NCBI RefSeq assembly: GCF_005405885.1
Contig: NZ_BJFL01000007.1
Span: forward strand, 130,394-194,393
Reading direction: 5' to 3'
Source of the DNA: Gandjariella thermophila
GTDB taxonomy: Bacteria; Actinomycetota; Actinomycetes; Mycobacteriales; Pseudonocardiaceae
DNA length: 64,000 nucleotides
The position numbers and the translations under genes are program-made. The notes beneath the pieces are model-generated. The model was given only the letters and a program-made list of their open reading frames with translations. It did no database searches and had not been told where the DNA came from. Numbering within the stretch: the stretch's first letter is position 1; every line of letters begins with the position of its first letter. This document shows, one piece after another, positions 29,072 through 38,100 of the stretch.

Positions 29072-29998
29072 ATGGCATGGACCGAAGCTGACATCCCGGA
29101 CCAGTCCGGCCGCACCGTCCTGGTCACCGGAGCCACCGCCGGCCTGGGGCTGCGCACCGCGACCGCGCTCGCCGGCAGCGGCGCCCGGGTGCTGATGACC
29201 GCGCGCTCCGCGGAGCGCGGTGAGCGGGCGCTGGCCGAGGTGCACCGCGCCGGCGGGCGGGCCGAACTCGTCTCCCTCGACCTGGCCGACCTGTCGTCGG
29301 TCCGCAAGGCCGCCACGGAGGTGCGGGAACGCACCGGAGACGCGCTCGACGTACTGATCAACAACGCCGGAGTGATGGCGCCACCGCTGCGCCGCACCGC
29401 CGACGGCTTCGAGCTGCAGTTCGGCACCAACCATCTGGGCCACGCCGCGCTCACCTGGCTGCTCATGCCGGCACTGCGCGCGAGGCCGGGCGCCCGCGTG
29501 GTGACCGTGGCCAGCATGGCCGCCCGCCAGGGCCGGCTGGACCTCGACGACCCGAACTTCCACCACCGCCGGTACTCCGCCGGGGGCGCGTACGGCCAGT
29601 CCAAGCTGGCCAACCTGGTGTTCGCGCTCGAGCTGGACCGCCGCGCCCGGGCCGCCGGCCTGGACCTGGTCAGCGCGGCCGCGCACCCCGGCTACACCGC
29701 CACCAACCTGGTCACCGCGACGGCGCGGGACCGCGGCGGGCCACTGGTGGCGCGGGTGGCCGACCTGGTCACCCGGCTGACCGCGCAGTCCGTCAAGCGC
29801 GGCGCGCTCCCCCAGCTCTACGCGGCCACCGCACCCGGCGTGACCGGCGGCTCCTACGTCGGGCCGGGCTGGCCCGGTGAGGTGTACGGGCCGCCGGCGC
29901 CGGCCCGGCTGTGGCCGGCGGCGCGGGACGAGGAGACGGCGGCCCGGCTGTGGACGGTGACCGCCGAGCTGACCGGGGTGGCGCCCGATCCGGCGTGA
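29072..29998 (+). CDS. Short-chain dehydrogenase/reductase (retinol dehydrogenase-like)
   Basis: A 308-residue classical SDR with the cofactor motif TGATAGLGLRTA near the N-terminus, then NNAGVMAPP and TNHLGHAALT. The catalytic pattern is a Ser in VASMAARQG and Tyr-x3-Lys in YGQSKLANLVFALEL. The closest general type is the protochlorophyllide/retinol dehydrogenase-like group common in actinomycetes; the substrate is unknown. ATG at 29072 is chosen; a GTG three codons upstream is possible. It is 36 nt upstream of lipA but lipA has its own promoter box. Confidence 0.88.
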   Translation: MAWTEADIPDQSGRTVLVTGATAGLGLRTATALAGSGARVLMTARSAERGERALAEVHRAGGRAELVSLDLADLSSVRKAATEVRERTGDALDVLINNAGVMAPPLRRTADGFELQFGTNHLGHAALTWLLMPALRARPGARVVTVASMAARQGRLDLDDPNFHHRRYSAGGAYGQSKLANLVFALELDRRARAAGLDLVSAAAHPGYTATNLVTATARDRGGPLVARVADLVTRLTAQSVKRGALPQLYAATAPGVTGGSYVGPGWPGEVYGPPAPARLWPAARDEETAARLWTVTAELTGVAPDPA

Positions 29999-30022
29999 CC
30001 CCGACCACCCGTGCCGGTGGCG

Positions 30023-30028
30023 TACCGT
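30023..30028 (+). promoter_or_regulatory. Putative leaderless -10 box (TACCGT) of lipA
   Basis: TACCGT lies 6 nt before the GTG at 30035 and no Shine-Dalgarno is present. Confidence 0.5.
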
Positions 30029-30034
30029 GTGGTC

Positions 30035-31036
30035 GTGACCGTCGCGCCGGAGGGGCGCAAGCTGCTGCGGCTGGAGGCCCGCAACAGCCAGACGCCCATC
30101 GAGAAGAAGCCACCGTGGATCAAGACGCGCGCTCGGATGGGCCCCGAGTACAGCGAGCTGAAGGGGCTGGTCCGGCGGGAGGGCCTGCACACGGTCTGTG
30201 AGGAGGCCGGCTGCCCCAACATCTACGAGTGCTGGGAGGACCGCGAGGCCACCTTCCTCATCGGCGGCGAGCAGTGCACCCGGCGCTGCGACTTCTGCCA
30301 GATCGACACCGGCAAACCGGCCGAGCTGGACACTGACGAGCCGCGCCGGGTCGCCGAGTCGGTGCAGGCGATGGGGTTGCGGTACTCGACGGTGACCGGG
30401 GTCGCCCGCGACGACCTGCCGGACGGCGGCGCGTGGCTGTACGCCGAGACGGTGCGGCAGATCCACGCGCTCAACCCGGGCACCGGCGTGGAGCTGCTCA
30501 TCCCCGACTTCAACGCCGAACCCGACCAGCTCGCCGAGGTGTTCGGCTCCCGGCCGGAGGTGCTCGCGCACAACCTGGAGACCGTGCCGCGGATCTTTCG
30601 CAGCATCCGGCCGGCCTTCCGGTACCAGCGCTCGCTGGACGTGCTCACCATGGCCAGGGAGGACGGCCTGGTCACCAAGTCCAACCTCATCCTCGGCATG
30701 GGCGAGACGCCCGAAGAGGTCACCGAGGCGCTGCACGACCTGCACGCGGCCGGCTGCGAGATCGTCACCATCACCCAGTACCTGCGGCCGAGCGTGCGGC
30801 ACCACCCGGTGGACCGCTGGGTGAAGCCGGAGGAATTCCTGGCGCACAAGCAGACCGCCGAGGAGATCGGCTTCGCCGGGGTGATGGCCGGCCCGCTGGT
30901 CCGCTCCTCCTACCGCGCCGGCCGGCTGTACGCGCAGGCCAAGCGGCACCGCGGCGAGCCGCTGCCCGAGCACCTCGCGCACCTGGCCGAGGCCGGACCG
31001 GCGGCCCAGGAGGTCAGCGCCCTGCTGGCCCGCTGA
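30035..31036 (+). CDS. lipA: Lipoyl synthase
   Basis: A 333-residue radical SAM enzyme that inserts two sulfurs into octanoyl-lysine. The auxiliary cluster motif is [12 protein letters not shown] (C-x4-C-x5-C) and the radical SAM motif CTRRCDFC (C-x3-C-x2-C). The C-terminal RSSYRA supplies the serine ligand typical of LipA. GTG at 30035 gives the usual actinobacterial N-terminus [13 protein letters not shown]; the ORF extends 8 codons further upstream without support. It works with lipB to activate the sucB product and glycine-cleavage-type proteins. Confidence 0.96.
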   Translation: MTVAPEGRKLLRLEARNSQTPIEKKPPWIKTRARMGPEYSELKGLVRREGLHTVCEEAGCPNIYECWEDREATFLIGGEQCTRRCDFCQIDTGKPAELDTDEPRRVAESVQAMGLRYSTVTGVARDDLPDGGAWLYAETVRQIHALNPGTGVELLIPDFNAEPDQLAEVFGSRPEVLAHNLETVPRIFRSIRPAFRYQRSLDVLTMAREDGLVTKSNLILGMGETPEEVTEALHDLHAAGCEIVTITQYLRPSVRHHPVDRWVKPEEFLAHKQTAEEIGFAGVMAGPLVRSSYRAGRLYAQAKRHRGEPLPEHLAHLAEAGPAAQEVSALLAR

Positions 31037-31039
31037 CCG

Positions 31040-32092
31040 CTACCGCACCTCGGGGTCGCGGACCTGCACGCCGTCCAGTTCGCGGACGAAGTCCGCGCCG
31101 AAGGCGGTGGACGGGGTGTGCGCGCCGGGACGCACCGAGCCGGACCGCAGCCTCCCCACCGCGCGCAGCACCGCGTCCGCGGTGAGGTCGTAGGCGTTGG
31201 GCGCGGTGAGCGCGGCCGTGGCGGTCCGGCCCGCGCCGTCGCGCACCTCACCCCACACCTCCGACCGGCTGGCCGCCCTTCGCTCCTCCGCCGGCCCTCG
31301 GACCAGGCCAAGCAGGTCCTTGCCGATCTGCTGCACGGCGGATGAGCGCAGCAGCGGCGCGGCGAAGGACTGCACCTTGCCGACCACGCCGGCCGGCCCC
31401 GGCACCGACGTGAAGGTGGTGATCGTGGGGATGCGGGTGGACCGGTAGGCGGTGGCCAGGTCGCCCCACGGGATCGAGGTGACCCGGCGCGGACCGGACG
31501 GGAACTCGGCGACCCGGTCGCGGTGGCCGATCGGCACGGTCCGCAGCTCCCCGTTCACCCGCACGCGCCCACCGGCCGCGCTGCCCTCCATCGCGGTGCG
31601 CAGCGTTCCCGGGCTCATTCCCCCGCCGGCCAGGAAGGCCAGGTCCAGCTCCGTGGCGCCAGGCAGGGCGGCGGCCAGCATGGCGGCGAGACAGTCGGTG
31701 GGCACCACGTCGAAGCCGCCGCCGGGCAGCAGCACCACGCCGGCCTGCTCGGCGTCCGCGTGCCGGGCGAAGACCCGCTCGAACACGTCGACCTCGCCGG
31801 TGATGTCCAGGTAGTGGGTGCCGGTGGCCAGGCAGGCGTCCACCATCGGCGCGGAGGTCACCGAGAACGGGCCGGCGCAGTGTGTCACCACCTCGACGCC
31901 GTCCAGCGCCGCCCGCACGCCGGCCGGGTCGACCAGGTCGAACACCCGGTGCTCCAGGCCGAGCCGGCCGGCCAGCTCGGCGACCTTCGGCGCGGACCGC
32001 CCGGCGAGCAGCGGTCGTTCCCCGCGTCGCACGGCCAGCTCGGCCACCAGGCGCCCGGTGTATCCGTTGGCCCCGTACACCATCCAGCTCAT
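31040..32092 (-). CDS. Saccharopine dehydrogenase-like NAD(P)-binding protein
   Basis: A 350-residue Rossmann-fold protein beginning MSWMVYGANGYTGRLVAELA. It has THCAGPFSVTSAPMVDACLATG and HYLDITGEVDVFE, followed by LLPGGGFDVVPTDCLA. This matches the saccharopine dehydrogenase-like oxidoreductase family that includes mycobacterial trans-acting enoyl reductases; the reaction is unknown here. ATG at 32092 is chosen; an upstream GTG two codons earlier is possible. The open frame extends through to 32791, across a tRNA gene, which is spurious. It is convergent with lipA, with only 3 nt between the stops. Confidence 0.85.
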   Translation of the reverse strand: MSWMVYGANGYTGRLVAELAVRRGERPLLAGRSAPKVAELAGRLGLEHRVFDLVDPAGVRAALDGVEVVTHCAGPFSVTSAPMVDACLATGTHYLDITGEVDVFERVFARHADAEQAGVVLLPGGGFDVVPTDCLAAMLAAALPGATELDLAFLAGGGMSPGTLRTAMEGSAAGGRVRVNGELRTVPIGHRDRVAEFPSGPRRVTSIPWGDLATAYRSTRIPTITTFTSVPGPAGVVGKVQSFAAPLLRSSAVQQIGKDLLGLVRGPAEERRAASRSEVWGEVRDGAGRTATAALTAPNAYDLTADAVLRAVGRLRSGSVRPGAHTPSTAFGADFVRELDGVQVRDPEVR

Positions 32093-32446
32093 GTGCACAG
32101 GATGCCGTGCTCGATCGTGAACCGCCGGGCGGGGTGCGGCCGGGACGGCCCGACCACACCCCGCGCCACCGCCGCTGGGGCGCGCCAGCGGCGGTGGACG
32201 GCGATGCCCGGCTCCGGCGAACCTAGGCCATGAGACCCTAGCGTGAACACCCGACGACCGTCGGTCATTCGACCGAGATCCGCCGCGTTGGACCGCGCGT
32301 CCCGTGGGGCACGGTCCGCAGCCGTGCCGGTCGGGGTTGGTCTGGGACGATGGCGGCCCTGCGTGCACCGCCCGCGCCACGGCGGCGTGTCCGGCATCTC
32401 TCGCATCGGCTACGTCCGCACGCCGCCCGTAGCTACCCGGGGACAG
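32093..32446. other. 354 bp intergenic region before tRNA-Val
   Basis: It holds a strong hairpin at 32167-32196 and otherwise GC-rich sequence. The hairpin could end the tRNA transcript, which reads leftwards, or shield the downstream gene. No ORF with coding bias was found. Confidence 0.45.
32167..32196. terminator. Strong hairpin between tRNA-Val and the saccharopine dehydrogenase-like gene
   Basis: Perfect 12 bp arms CACCGCCGCTGG (32167-32178) and CCAGCGGCGGTG (32185-32196) with a 6 nt loop. Confidence 0.65.
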
Positions 32447-32518
32447 TGGGCGCGGCAGGGTTCGAACCTGCGACCACTCGCTTGTAAGGCGAGTGCTCTT
32501 CCACTGAGCTACGCGCCC
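32447..32518 (-). tRNA. tRNA-Val (anticodon TAC)
   Basis: The minus strand folds into a full cloverleaf. The acceptor stem pairs GGGCGCG with CGCGCCC and the D arm has GCTC/GAGC. The anticodon stem CTCGC/GCGAG carries loop CTTACAA (anticodon TAC) and the T arm GCAGG-TTCGAAC-CCTGC. The discriminator base is A and CCA is not encoded. It reads GTA/GTG valine codons. Confidence 0.96.
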
Positions 32519-32568
32519 GGGACGCCGGCCGGCGGGATGTCCGGGCCGGCGCGGGATGTGTCGGCGGG

Positions 32569-33030
32569 TCAGGAGAGCGCGGCGATGGCCTTCTTCCAGC
32601 TCTCCTGGTCCCGGGCCTGGCCGGGCTCGTTGGCCTCGGCGTACCGGACGACGCCCTGCTTGTCGATCAGGAACGTGCCCCGGACCGCCATGCCGGCCTT
32701 GTCGTTGAACACGCCGTAGGCCTTGGCGACCTCGCCGTGCGGCCAGAAGTCCGACAGCAGCGGGAAGGTGTAGCCCTGCTGCTCGGCCCACGCCTTGAGG
32801 CTGAACGGGGTGTCCACGGACACGCCGATCACCTGGACGTCGTCGTTCTGGTACTGCTGGATCTCGTCCCGCACCTGGCAGAGCTCGCCGGTGCAGATGC
32901 CGCTGAAGGCGAACGGGTAGAAGACCAGCAGCACGTTCTTGTCGCCCCGGAAGTCAGACAGCTTCACCGGCTGCTTGTTCGAGTCGTTCAGGGTGAAGTC
33001 CGGAGCTTCGGTACCGACCTCGAGCGGCAT
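32569..33030 (-). CDS. ahpE: Peroxiredoxin, AhpE type
   Basis: A 153-residue thiol peroxidase that reduces hydroperoxides. The peroxidatic motif is PFAFSGICTGELCQVRD (family PxxxT(S)xxC), and an additional Cys five residues later is unlike one-Cys AhpE. Other family segments are PDFTLNDSNKQPVKLSDFRG and GTFLIDKQGVVRYAE. ATG at 33030 gives the usual MPLEVGTEAPDF; the ORF start 12 codons earlier is not supported. In M. tuberculosis ahpE (Rv2238c) sits at the same place, next to the DUF3052 gene and aceE. It is downstream of the DUF3052 gene in the same direction. Confidence 0.92.
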   Translation of the reverse strand: MPLEVGTEAPDFTLNDSNKQPVKLSDFRGDKNVLLVFYPFAFSGICTGELCQVRDEIQQYQNDDVQVIGVSVDTPFSLKAWAEQQGYTFPLLSDFWPHGEVAKAYGVFNDKAGMAVRGTFLIDKQGVVRYAEANEPGQARDQESWKKAIAALS

Positions 33031-33145
33031 GGGAAAGCACCCTCCGATGGAGTCCTTGCGTGTCATCAGCAGCTTAGGGGCTACCCCCGCGCGGCTTCCG
33101 CCAGGTGAGACCGCGCGAACACAACCGGTGCCCCGGACCAGCGGT

Positions 33146-33580
33146 TCAGCGCTTGGACTTCACCGCCGCCTTCGGCGCCACCAGCCGGGTGCCCGCCCAG
33201 TCGGCGGCCGCACTGATGTTCGAGGTCTGCGCCAGGCCCGCCGTCTTGGCCGCGTCCGCGATGTCACTGGGCTCGACGTGCCCCTCCCGCCCCGTCTTGG
33301 GAGTCAGTACCCAGATCACGCCGTTGTCGGCCAGCGGGCCGATCGCGTCGACCAGGTCGTCGGCGAGGTCACCGTCGCCGTCCCGCCACCACATCAGGAC
33401 GACGTCCACCACCTCATCGGCATCCTCGTCGAGCAGCTCCCCGCCGCACTGCTCCTCCACAGCGGCGCGCAGCTCGTCGTCGACGTCCTCGTCCCAACCG
33501 AGTTCCTGGACCACCATTCCGGGCTCGATCCCGAGCCTCTCGGCGACGCCGACCTTGCCGGCGTCTCCCGCGGCGACCAC
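33146..33580 (-). CDS. DUF3052 family protein
   Basis: A 144-residue acidic cytosolic protein of the actinobacterial DUF3052 family. Typical stretches are AERLGIEPGMVVQELGWDED, DDELRAAVEEQCGGELLDED, VLMWWRDGDGDLADDLVDAI and GVIWVLTPKTGREGHVEPSD. The function is unknown. GTG at 33580 is chosen because GGAGGA lies 9 nt upstream. The GTG at 33589 would put the same GGAGGA against the start codon. It is divergent from aceE, as in M. tuberculosis (Rv2239c). Confidence 0.85.
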   Translation of the reverse strand: MVAAGDAGKVGVAERLGIEPGMVVQELGWDEDVDDELRAAVEEQCGGELLDEDADEVVDVVLMWWRDGDGDLADDLVDAIGPLADNGVIWVLTPKTGREGHVEPSDIADAAKTAGLAQTSNISAAADWAGTRLVAPKAAVKSKR

Positions 33581-33935
33581 GGCTTCCACTCCTCCAAGTG
33601 CGCCAGTGCGGCAGCCGCCGAGGGCCGCCGCACCCAGTGTGTGTTCCTGTCCCAATTAGCGAACACTGGCGGTGGCCACCTGCGCAACCGCCCGCGCCGC
33701 GACACGCCTACATCGGGACCCCAGCAGCACCCCGCCTCACCCCATCGGGCGGGCCGCATCCCTCCTATCCGCGCGCGCGTGAGAAACGTTACGACCGTAC
33801 TGGCCAGTAGCGATGACGAACGACCCTACCTGGGACGAGGATGGAGAGGTTGGGGGTAGGTCACCCGGGCGAGCAGACTCCGCCGCACGGTGACGTCAAC
33901 AACGGGAAAGACAAACGATCAGGCAAGGAGATCCC
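33581..33935. other. Divergent DUF3052 / aceE control region
   Basis: 355 bp without a gene, with a locally lower GC content around 33645-33670 and 33780-33935. It contains a 12 bp perfect palindrome at 33798-33809 (own entry). Promoters for both genes must lie here; no confident -10/-35 pair could be picked. Confidence 0.45.
33798..33809. promoter_or_regulatory. 12 bp palindrome upstream of aceE
   Basis: TACTGGCCAGTA is fully palindromic and lies 127 bp before the aceE start. It is a plausible operator half of a regulator controlling pyruvate dehydrogenase; the regulator is unknown. Confidence 0.4.
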
Positions 33936-36713
33936 TTGGCCCCGCACAACATCGGCACCGGTAGCGCGGCCACCCCGGGACGGGTGCGTGTCATCCGGGA
34001 CGGCACGGCCACTCACCTTCCGGACATCGATCCCGAGGAGACCGCCGAGTGGCTCGAGTCGTTCGACGCGGTGCTGAAGGGCGCTGGCCAGCAGCGGGCG
34101 CGCTACCTCATGCTGCGACTGCTGGAACGCGCACGGGAGAGCCGGGTCGGCGTCCCGGCACTGACCAGCACGGACTACATCAACACGATCCCGCCGGAGC
34201 AGGAACCCTGGTTCCCCGGTGACGAGGAGGTCGAGCGCCGCTACCGTGCGTGGCTGCGCTGGAACGCGGCCATGATGGTGCACCGGGCGCAGCGCCCCGG
34301 CGTCGGCGTGGGTGGCCACATCTCCACCTACGCGTCCTCGGCCACCCTGTACGAGGTCGGCTTCAACTGGTTCTTCCGCGGCAAGGACCACCCGGGCGGC
34401 GGCGACCAGGTGTTCATCCAGGGCCACGCGTCACCGGGCATCTACGCCCGGGCCTTCCTGGAGAACCGGCTGTCCGCGGATCAGCTGGACGGGTTCCGGC
34501 AGGAGTACTCGCACGCCGGTCCGGGCGGCGGCCTGCCCAGCTACCCGCACCCCCGGCTGATGCCGGACTTCTGGGAGTTCCCCACGGTGTCCATGGGGCT
34601 CGGCCCGATGAACGCCATCTACCAGGCCCGGTTCAACCGCTACCTGCACGACCGCGGCCTGAAGGACACCAGCCAGCAGCACGTCTGGGCGTTCCTCGGC
34701 GACGGCGAGATGGACGAGGCGGAGTCCCGCGGCCTGGTGCACGTGGCGGCCAACGAGGGCTTGGACAACCTCACCTTCGTGATCAACTGCAACCTGCAGC
34801 GGCTGGACGGCCCGGTCCGCGGCAACGGAAAGATCATCCAGGAGCTGGAGTCCTTCTTCCGCGGCGCCGGTTGGAACGTCATCAAGGTGATCTGGGGCCG
34901 CGAGTGGGACGCGCTGCTGGCCCGGGACCGGGACGGCGCGCTCATCAACCTGATGAACACCACGCCGGACGGCGACTACCAGACGTACAAGGCTAACGAC
35001 GGCGCGTACGTGCGCGAGCACTTCTTCGGCCGCGACCCGCGGACCAAGGAGATGGTCGCCGGGATGACCGACGAGGAGATCTGGAACCTCAAGCGCGGCG
35101 GCCACGACTACCGCAAGGTGTACGCGGCGTACAAGGCGGCCGTGGAACACCACGGCCAGCCCACCGTGATCCTGGCCAAGACCATCAAGGGCTACGGGCT
35201 GGGCCCGCACTTCGCCGGCCGCAACGCCACGCACCAGATGAAGAAGCTGGCCCTGGAGGACCTGAAACTCTTCCGGGACAGCCTGCGCATCCCGGTCTCC
35301 GACGCGGACCTGGAGCGGGACCCGTACCTGCCGCCGTACTACCACCCGGGCAAGGACGCGCCGGAGATCCAGTACCTGCTGGAGCGCCGCCGCCAGCTCG
35401 GTGGGTTCCTGCCCGAGCGGCGGGTGAAGTCCAAGGCCCTGGTACTGCCCGGGGACAAGGTCTACGACGTCATCCGGCGCGGCTCCGGCAAGCAGGACGT
35501 GGCCACCACGATGGCGTTCGTCCGGCTGATCAAGGACCTGGCCAAGGACCCGGAGATCGGCAAGCGGATCGTGCCGATCATCCCGGACGAGGCACGGACC
35601 TTCGGCATGGACTCGATGTTCCCCACGCAGAAGATCTACAACCCGCAGGGGCAGCTCTACACCTCGGTGGACGCCAACCTGATGCTGGCCTACCGGGAGA
35701 GCGAGCGGGGCCAGATCCTGCACGAGGGGATCAACGAGGCCGGGTCGACGGCGTCGTTCATCGCCGCGGGCACCTCGTACGCCACGCACGGCGAGCCGAT
35801 GATCCCGGTCTACATCTTCTACTCGATGTTCGGCTTCCAGCGCACCGGCGACGGGCTGTGGGGCGCGGCGGACCAGATGACCCGAGGGTTCGTGCTGGGC
35901 GCCACCGCCGGCCGCACCACGTTGACCGGTGAGGGTCTGCAGCACGCGGACGGCCACTCGCTGCTGCTGGCGCACACCAACCCGGCCGTGGTGGCCTACG
36001 ACCCGGCGTGGGCGTTCGAGATCGCGCACATCGTCAAGGACGGCCTGCGGCGGATGTACGGCGAGGGCGCCGAGGACGTCTACTACTACCTGACCGTCTA
36101 CAACGAGCCGTACCAGCAGCCGGCCGAGCCGGAGGACCTGGACGTGGACGGGCTGCTCCGCGGCCTGTACCGCTACCAGCCGGCCCCGGCCGGGGACGGC
36201 CCGAAGGCGCAGATCCTGGTCTCCGGCGTGATCATGCCGGAGGCGCTGCGGGCACAACGGCTGCTCGCCGAGGAGTGGGGCGTACGGGCCGACGTGTGGT
36301 CCGCGACGTCCTGGGGCGAGCTGCGCCGGGACGCGGTCGAGGTGGAGAAGCACAACCTGCTGCACCCGGAGGCCGAGCCCCGGATGCCGTACGTCACCCG
36401 GGTGCTGGCCCGCACCGAGGGCCCGGTCGTCGCGGTGTCCGACTGGATGCGCGCGGTGCCGGACCTGATCCGCCCGTACGTGCCCACCGACATGGTCACC
36501 CTGGGCACCGACGGGTTCGGGTTCTCCGACACCCGCCCGGCCGCCCGCCGGGTGTTCCTGGTGGACGCCGAGTCGACCGTGGTGGCCACGCTGGCCGCGC
36601 TGGCCCGACGCGGCGAGATCGACCAGTCGAAGGTGGTCGAGGCGGCGCGGCGGTACCGGATCGACGACGTGCAGGCGGCGGGCCCGCAGACGTCCGACCC
36701 CGGCGTGGCCTGA
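33936..36713 (+). CDS. aceE: Pyruvate dehydrogenase E1 component (homodimeric AceE)
   Basis: A 925-residue thiamine-diphosphate enzyme that decarboxylates pyruvate and acetylates the E2 lipoyl group. The ThDP/Mg motif is [12 protein letters not shown] ... [16 protein letters not shown]. Other AceE segments are [35 protein letters not shown] and [20 protein letters not shown]. The start is TTG at 33936, with AAGGAG 5 nt upstream, and gives [15 protein letters not shown]. Its partners E2 and E3 are the sucB and lpdA products in this window. The E. coli-like single-chain E1 is normal for this group. Confidence 0.96.
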   Translation: MAPHNIGTGSAATPGRVRVIRDGTATHLPDIDPEETAEWLESFDAVLKGAGQQRARYLMLRLLERARESRVGVPALTSTDYINTIPPEQEPWFPGDEEVERRYRAWLRWNAAMMVHRAQRPGVGVGGHISTYASSATLYEVGFNWFFRGKDHPGGGDQVFIQGHASPGIYARAFLENRLSADQLDGFRQEYSHAGPGGGLPSYPHPRLMPDFWEFPTVSMGLGPMNAIYQARFNRYLHDRGLKDTSQQHVWAFLGDGEMDEAESRGLVHVAANEGLDNLTFVINCNLQRLDGPVRGNGKIIQELESFFRGAGWNVIKVIWGREWDALLARDRDGALINLMNTTPDGDYQTYKANDGAYVREHFFGRDPRTKEMVAGMTDEEIWNLKRGGHDYRKVYAAYKAAVEHHGQPTVILAKTIKGYGLGPHFAGRNATHQMKKLALEDLKLFRDSLRIPVSDADLERDPYLPPYYHPGKDAPEIQYLLERRRQLGGFLPERRVKSKALVLPGDKVYDVIRRGSGKQDVATTMAFVRLIKDLAKDPEIGKRIVPIIPDEARTFGMDSMFPTQKIYNPQGQLYTSVDANLMLAYRESERGQILHEGINEAGSTASFIAAGTSYATHGEPMIPVYIFYSMFGFQRTGDGLWGAADQMTRGFVLGATAGRTTLTGEGLQHADGHSLLLAHTNPAVVAYDPAWAFEIAHIVKDGLRRMYGEGAEDVYYYLTVYNEPYQQPAEPEDLDVDGLLRGLYRYQPAPAGDGPKAQILVSGVIMPEALRAQRLLAEEWGVRADVWSATSWGELRRDAVEVEKHNLLHPEAEPRMPYVTRVLARTEGPVVAVSDWMRAVPDLIRPYVPTDMVTLGTDGFGFSDTRPAARRVFLVDAESTVVATLAALARRGEIDQSKVVEAARRYRIDDVQAAGPQTSDPGVA

Positions 36714-36730
36714 GCACACACGCACCGCGT

Positions 36731-36784
36731 TCGGCGGGCCCGACGGGGTTCGCGCACCGCGCGACCACCGCACGGGTCCGCCGA
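36731..36784. terminator. Terminator between convergent aceE and pnuC
   Basis: Long stem with TCGGCGGGCCCG (36731-36742) and CGGGTCCGCCGA (36773-36784), one G-T type mismatch and a 30 nt GC-rich loop. It lies between the two convergent stop codons. Confidence 0.7.
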
Positions 36785-36799
36785 GCGGCTCGAGGGGCG

Positions 36800-37438
36800 T
36801 CAGGCGGACGGCGTGCCGGTGGGTTCGGGCGCCGCACGCCGGGTGGCGGTGCGGCCCCAGGCCAGCCAGCCGCGCACCACCAGCACCGCGAACACCACGT
36901 ACACCGCGGCGGAGAACCACAGCCCCGAGGCGATCTGCAGCGGTACGCCCACGGCGTCCACGGCCAGCCACACCAACCAGAACTCGACCAGGCCCAGCCC
37001 CTGCGCGGCGAACGCGGCGAGCGTGCCCACGAAGATCCAGGCGTCCGGCCACGGCGCCCAGGACGCGTGCAGCGCGCCGAGCAGCAGCGCCACCCCCACG
37101 GTGCCGGCGGCCACGGCGGCGAGCAGCACCGCCCGCTCCCGCCAGGTGGCCCGGCGGACGGCCAGCCCGTACACCGGGTCGCGCCGGCGGGTCCATGCCC
37201 ACCAGCCGTAGACCGAGATGGCGAAGATGACCACCTGCCGGCTGGCCAGCCCGCCCAGGTGCGCCGAGGTGTACACGGCGAACAGCAGCACGGTGGCGCC
37301 GACCTGCACCGGCCAGGTCCACAGCGTGCGCCGCTCGGCGAGGAAGACCACCGCGAGCGCGCACAGCTGGCCGAGCAGCTCCGCGTAGGACACCCGCTCG
37401 CCGAGCAGGACCAGGTAGTGATCCAGCAGCACGTGCAC
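36800..37438 (-). CDS. pnuC: PnuC-like nicotinamide/vitamin transporter
   Basis: A 212-residue membrane protein with about seven hydrophobic helices. It shows the PnuC pattern AELLGQLCALAVVFLAERR, ISVYGWWAWTRRR and EFWLVWLAVDAVGVPLQIAS; the W-rich motifs line the substrate path in this family. It probably imports nicotinamide riboside, although PnuC relatives for riboflavin or thiamine exist. GTG at 37438 has GGAGGGAGAGG upstream and begins VHVLLDHYLVLLGE. The leader upstream resembles repeat R2, so any regulatory role should not be assumed to be pnuC-specific. Confidence 0.85.
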   Translation of the reverse strand: MHVLLDHYLVLLGERVSYAELLGQLCALAVVFLAERRTLWTWPVQVGATVLLFAVYTSAHLGGLASRQVVIFAISVYGWWAWTRRRDPVYGLAVRRATWRERAVLLAAVAAGTVGVALLLGALHASWAPWPDAWIFVGTLAAFAAQGLGLVEFWLVWLAVDAVGVPLQIASGLWFSAAVYVVFAVLVVRGWLAWGRTATRRAAPEPTGTPSA

Positions 37439-37440
37439 GG

Positions 37441-37495
37441 CCTCTCCCTCCGCGACTGGGCACACCGTGACGGCCCGGCGCACCGTGGTCACTCC
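37441..37495 (-). repeat. R2-like leader repeat in front of pnuC
   Basis: On the minus strand it opens with GGAGTGACCACGGTGCGCC and closes with AGTCGCGGAGGGAGAGG, 2 nt before the start codon at 37438. Both ends and the spacing match the erpA leader. The same GTCGCGGAGGGAGAGGC string occurs before the gene at 9861-10067. Confidence 0.55.
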
Positions 37496-37678
37496 GCCCG
37501 CCGCGGCTGTCGCGCGGCCGTCGAAACGTCCCCGGCACCGACCACACCCGTCTGCCGCCGGAACATCCGGCGGCGCCGCGATGTTCCGGCTCCGGAGCGG
37601 ATCACACGACTCGGTAAGCCCGCCGTTCGTGCCCGGCAAGCCGCGCGCGTGCCGCCACGCCGGCGCGGACGGGCCTCC

Positions 37679-37684
37679 TAGGGT
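37679..37684 (+). promoter_or_regulatory. Putative leaderless -10 box (TAGGGT)
   Basis: TAGGGT lies 7 nt before the GTG at 37692, with no ribosome binding site. Confidence 0.5.
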
Positions 37685-37691
37685 GGGTGTT

Positions 37692-37859
37692 GTGGACACG
37701 CCGCGAGTCGAGACCAGCCCGGGTCGCCCGACGCTGCCGCCGTGCCCGCAGTGCGAGCGGGACGATCTCGTGCCCTACGGCAACGGCTCCAAGTGGATCT
37801 GCCGCACCTGCCGGTTCCTCGCACCGTGCTGCGAGCCGGACGTGCCGTGCCGGTGGTGA
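37692..37859 (+). CDS. Tiny zinc-ribbon protein (55 aa)
   Basis: A 55-residue protein starting VDTPRVETSPGRPTLPPC. Two Cys pairs, CPQC and CRTC separated by about 17 residues, form a zinc-ribbon pattern. A second cluster CCEPDVPC is at the C-terminus. It may bind RNA, DNA or protein; no function is known to me. GTG at 37692 has a TAGGGT box 7 nt upstream (leaderless). It is divergent from pnuC and upstream of the PucR-type regulator. Confidence 0.65.
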   Translation: MDTPRVETSPGRPTLPPCPQCERDDLVPYGNGSKWICRTCRFLAPCCEPDVPCRW

Positions 37860-37986
37860 GCGGGCCGGCACCGTTCGCCGATCGGGTGGATCAGCAGCCG
37901 AGCGCGGTGCCACCAAAGTGGGATCCGCGTGGCGAGATCTCCGCGCACCGTCCAGAGTGGAGGGACCGGTGGGGACCGGGGAGATG

Positions 37987-38039
37987 GGGCCGCCCGGCCG
38001 CGTCCCGCGCGCATACCGCGGGTACCGGCCGGGCGGCCC
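37987..38039 (+). terminator. Terminator of the zinc-ribbon gene
   Basis: Perfect 14 bp arms GGGCCGCCCGGCCG (37987-38000) and CGGCCGGGCGGCCC (38026-38039), with a further inner CCCGCG/CGCGGG stem. Confidence 0.8.
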
Positions 38040-38100
38040 TACTCGCTTGCGGGCACCGTTCGGTTTGGGTCCCCGGGCGGTGACCTGGGATTCTGGCTTC

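Noticed and set aside
32093-32791. Upstream extension of the saccharopine dehydrogenase-like gene
   Set aside because: The frame crosses the tRNA-Val gene and part of ahpE. Homology begins at the ATG at 32092.
34431-37547. 1038-codon open frame on the minus strand opposite aceE
   Set aside because: Antisense to aceE with intact ThDP motifs. No RBS or domain; composition is that of a shadow frame.
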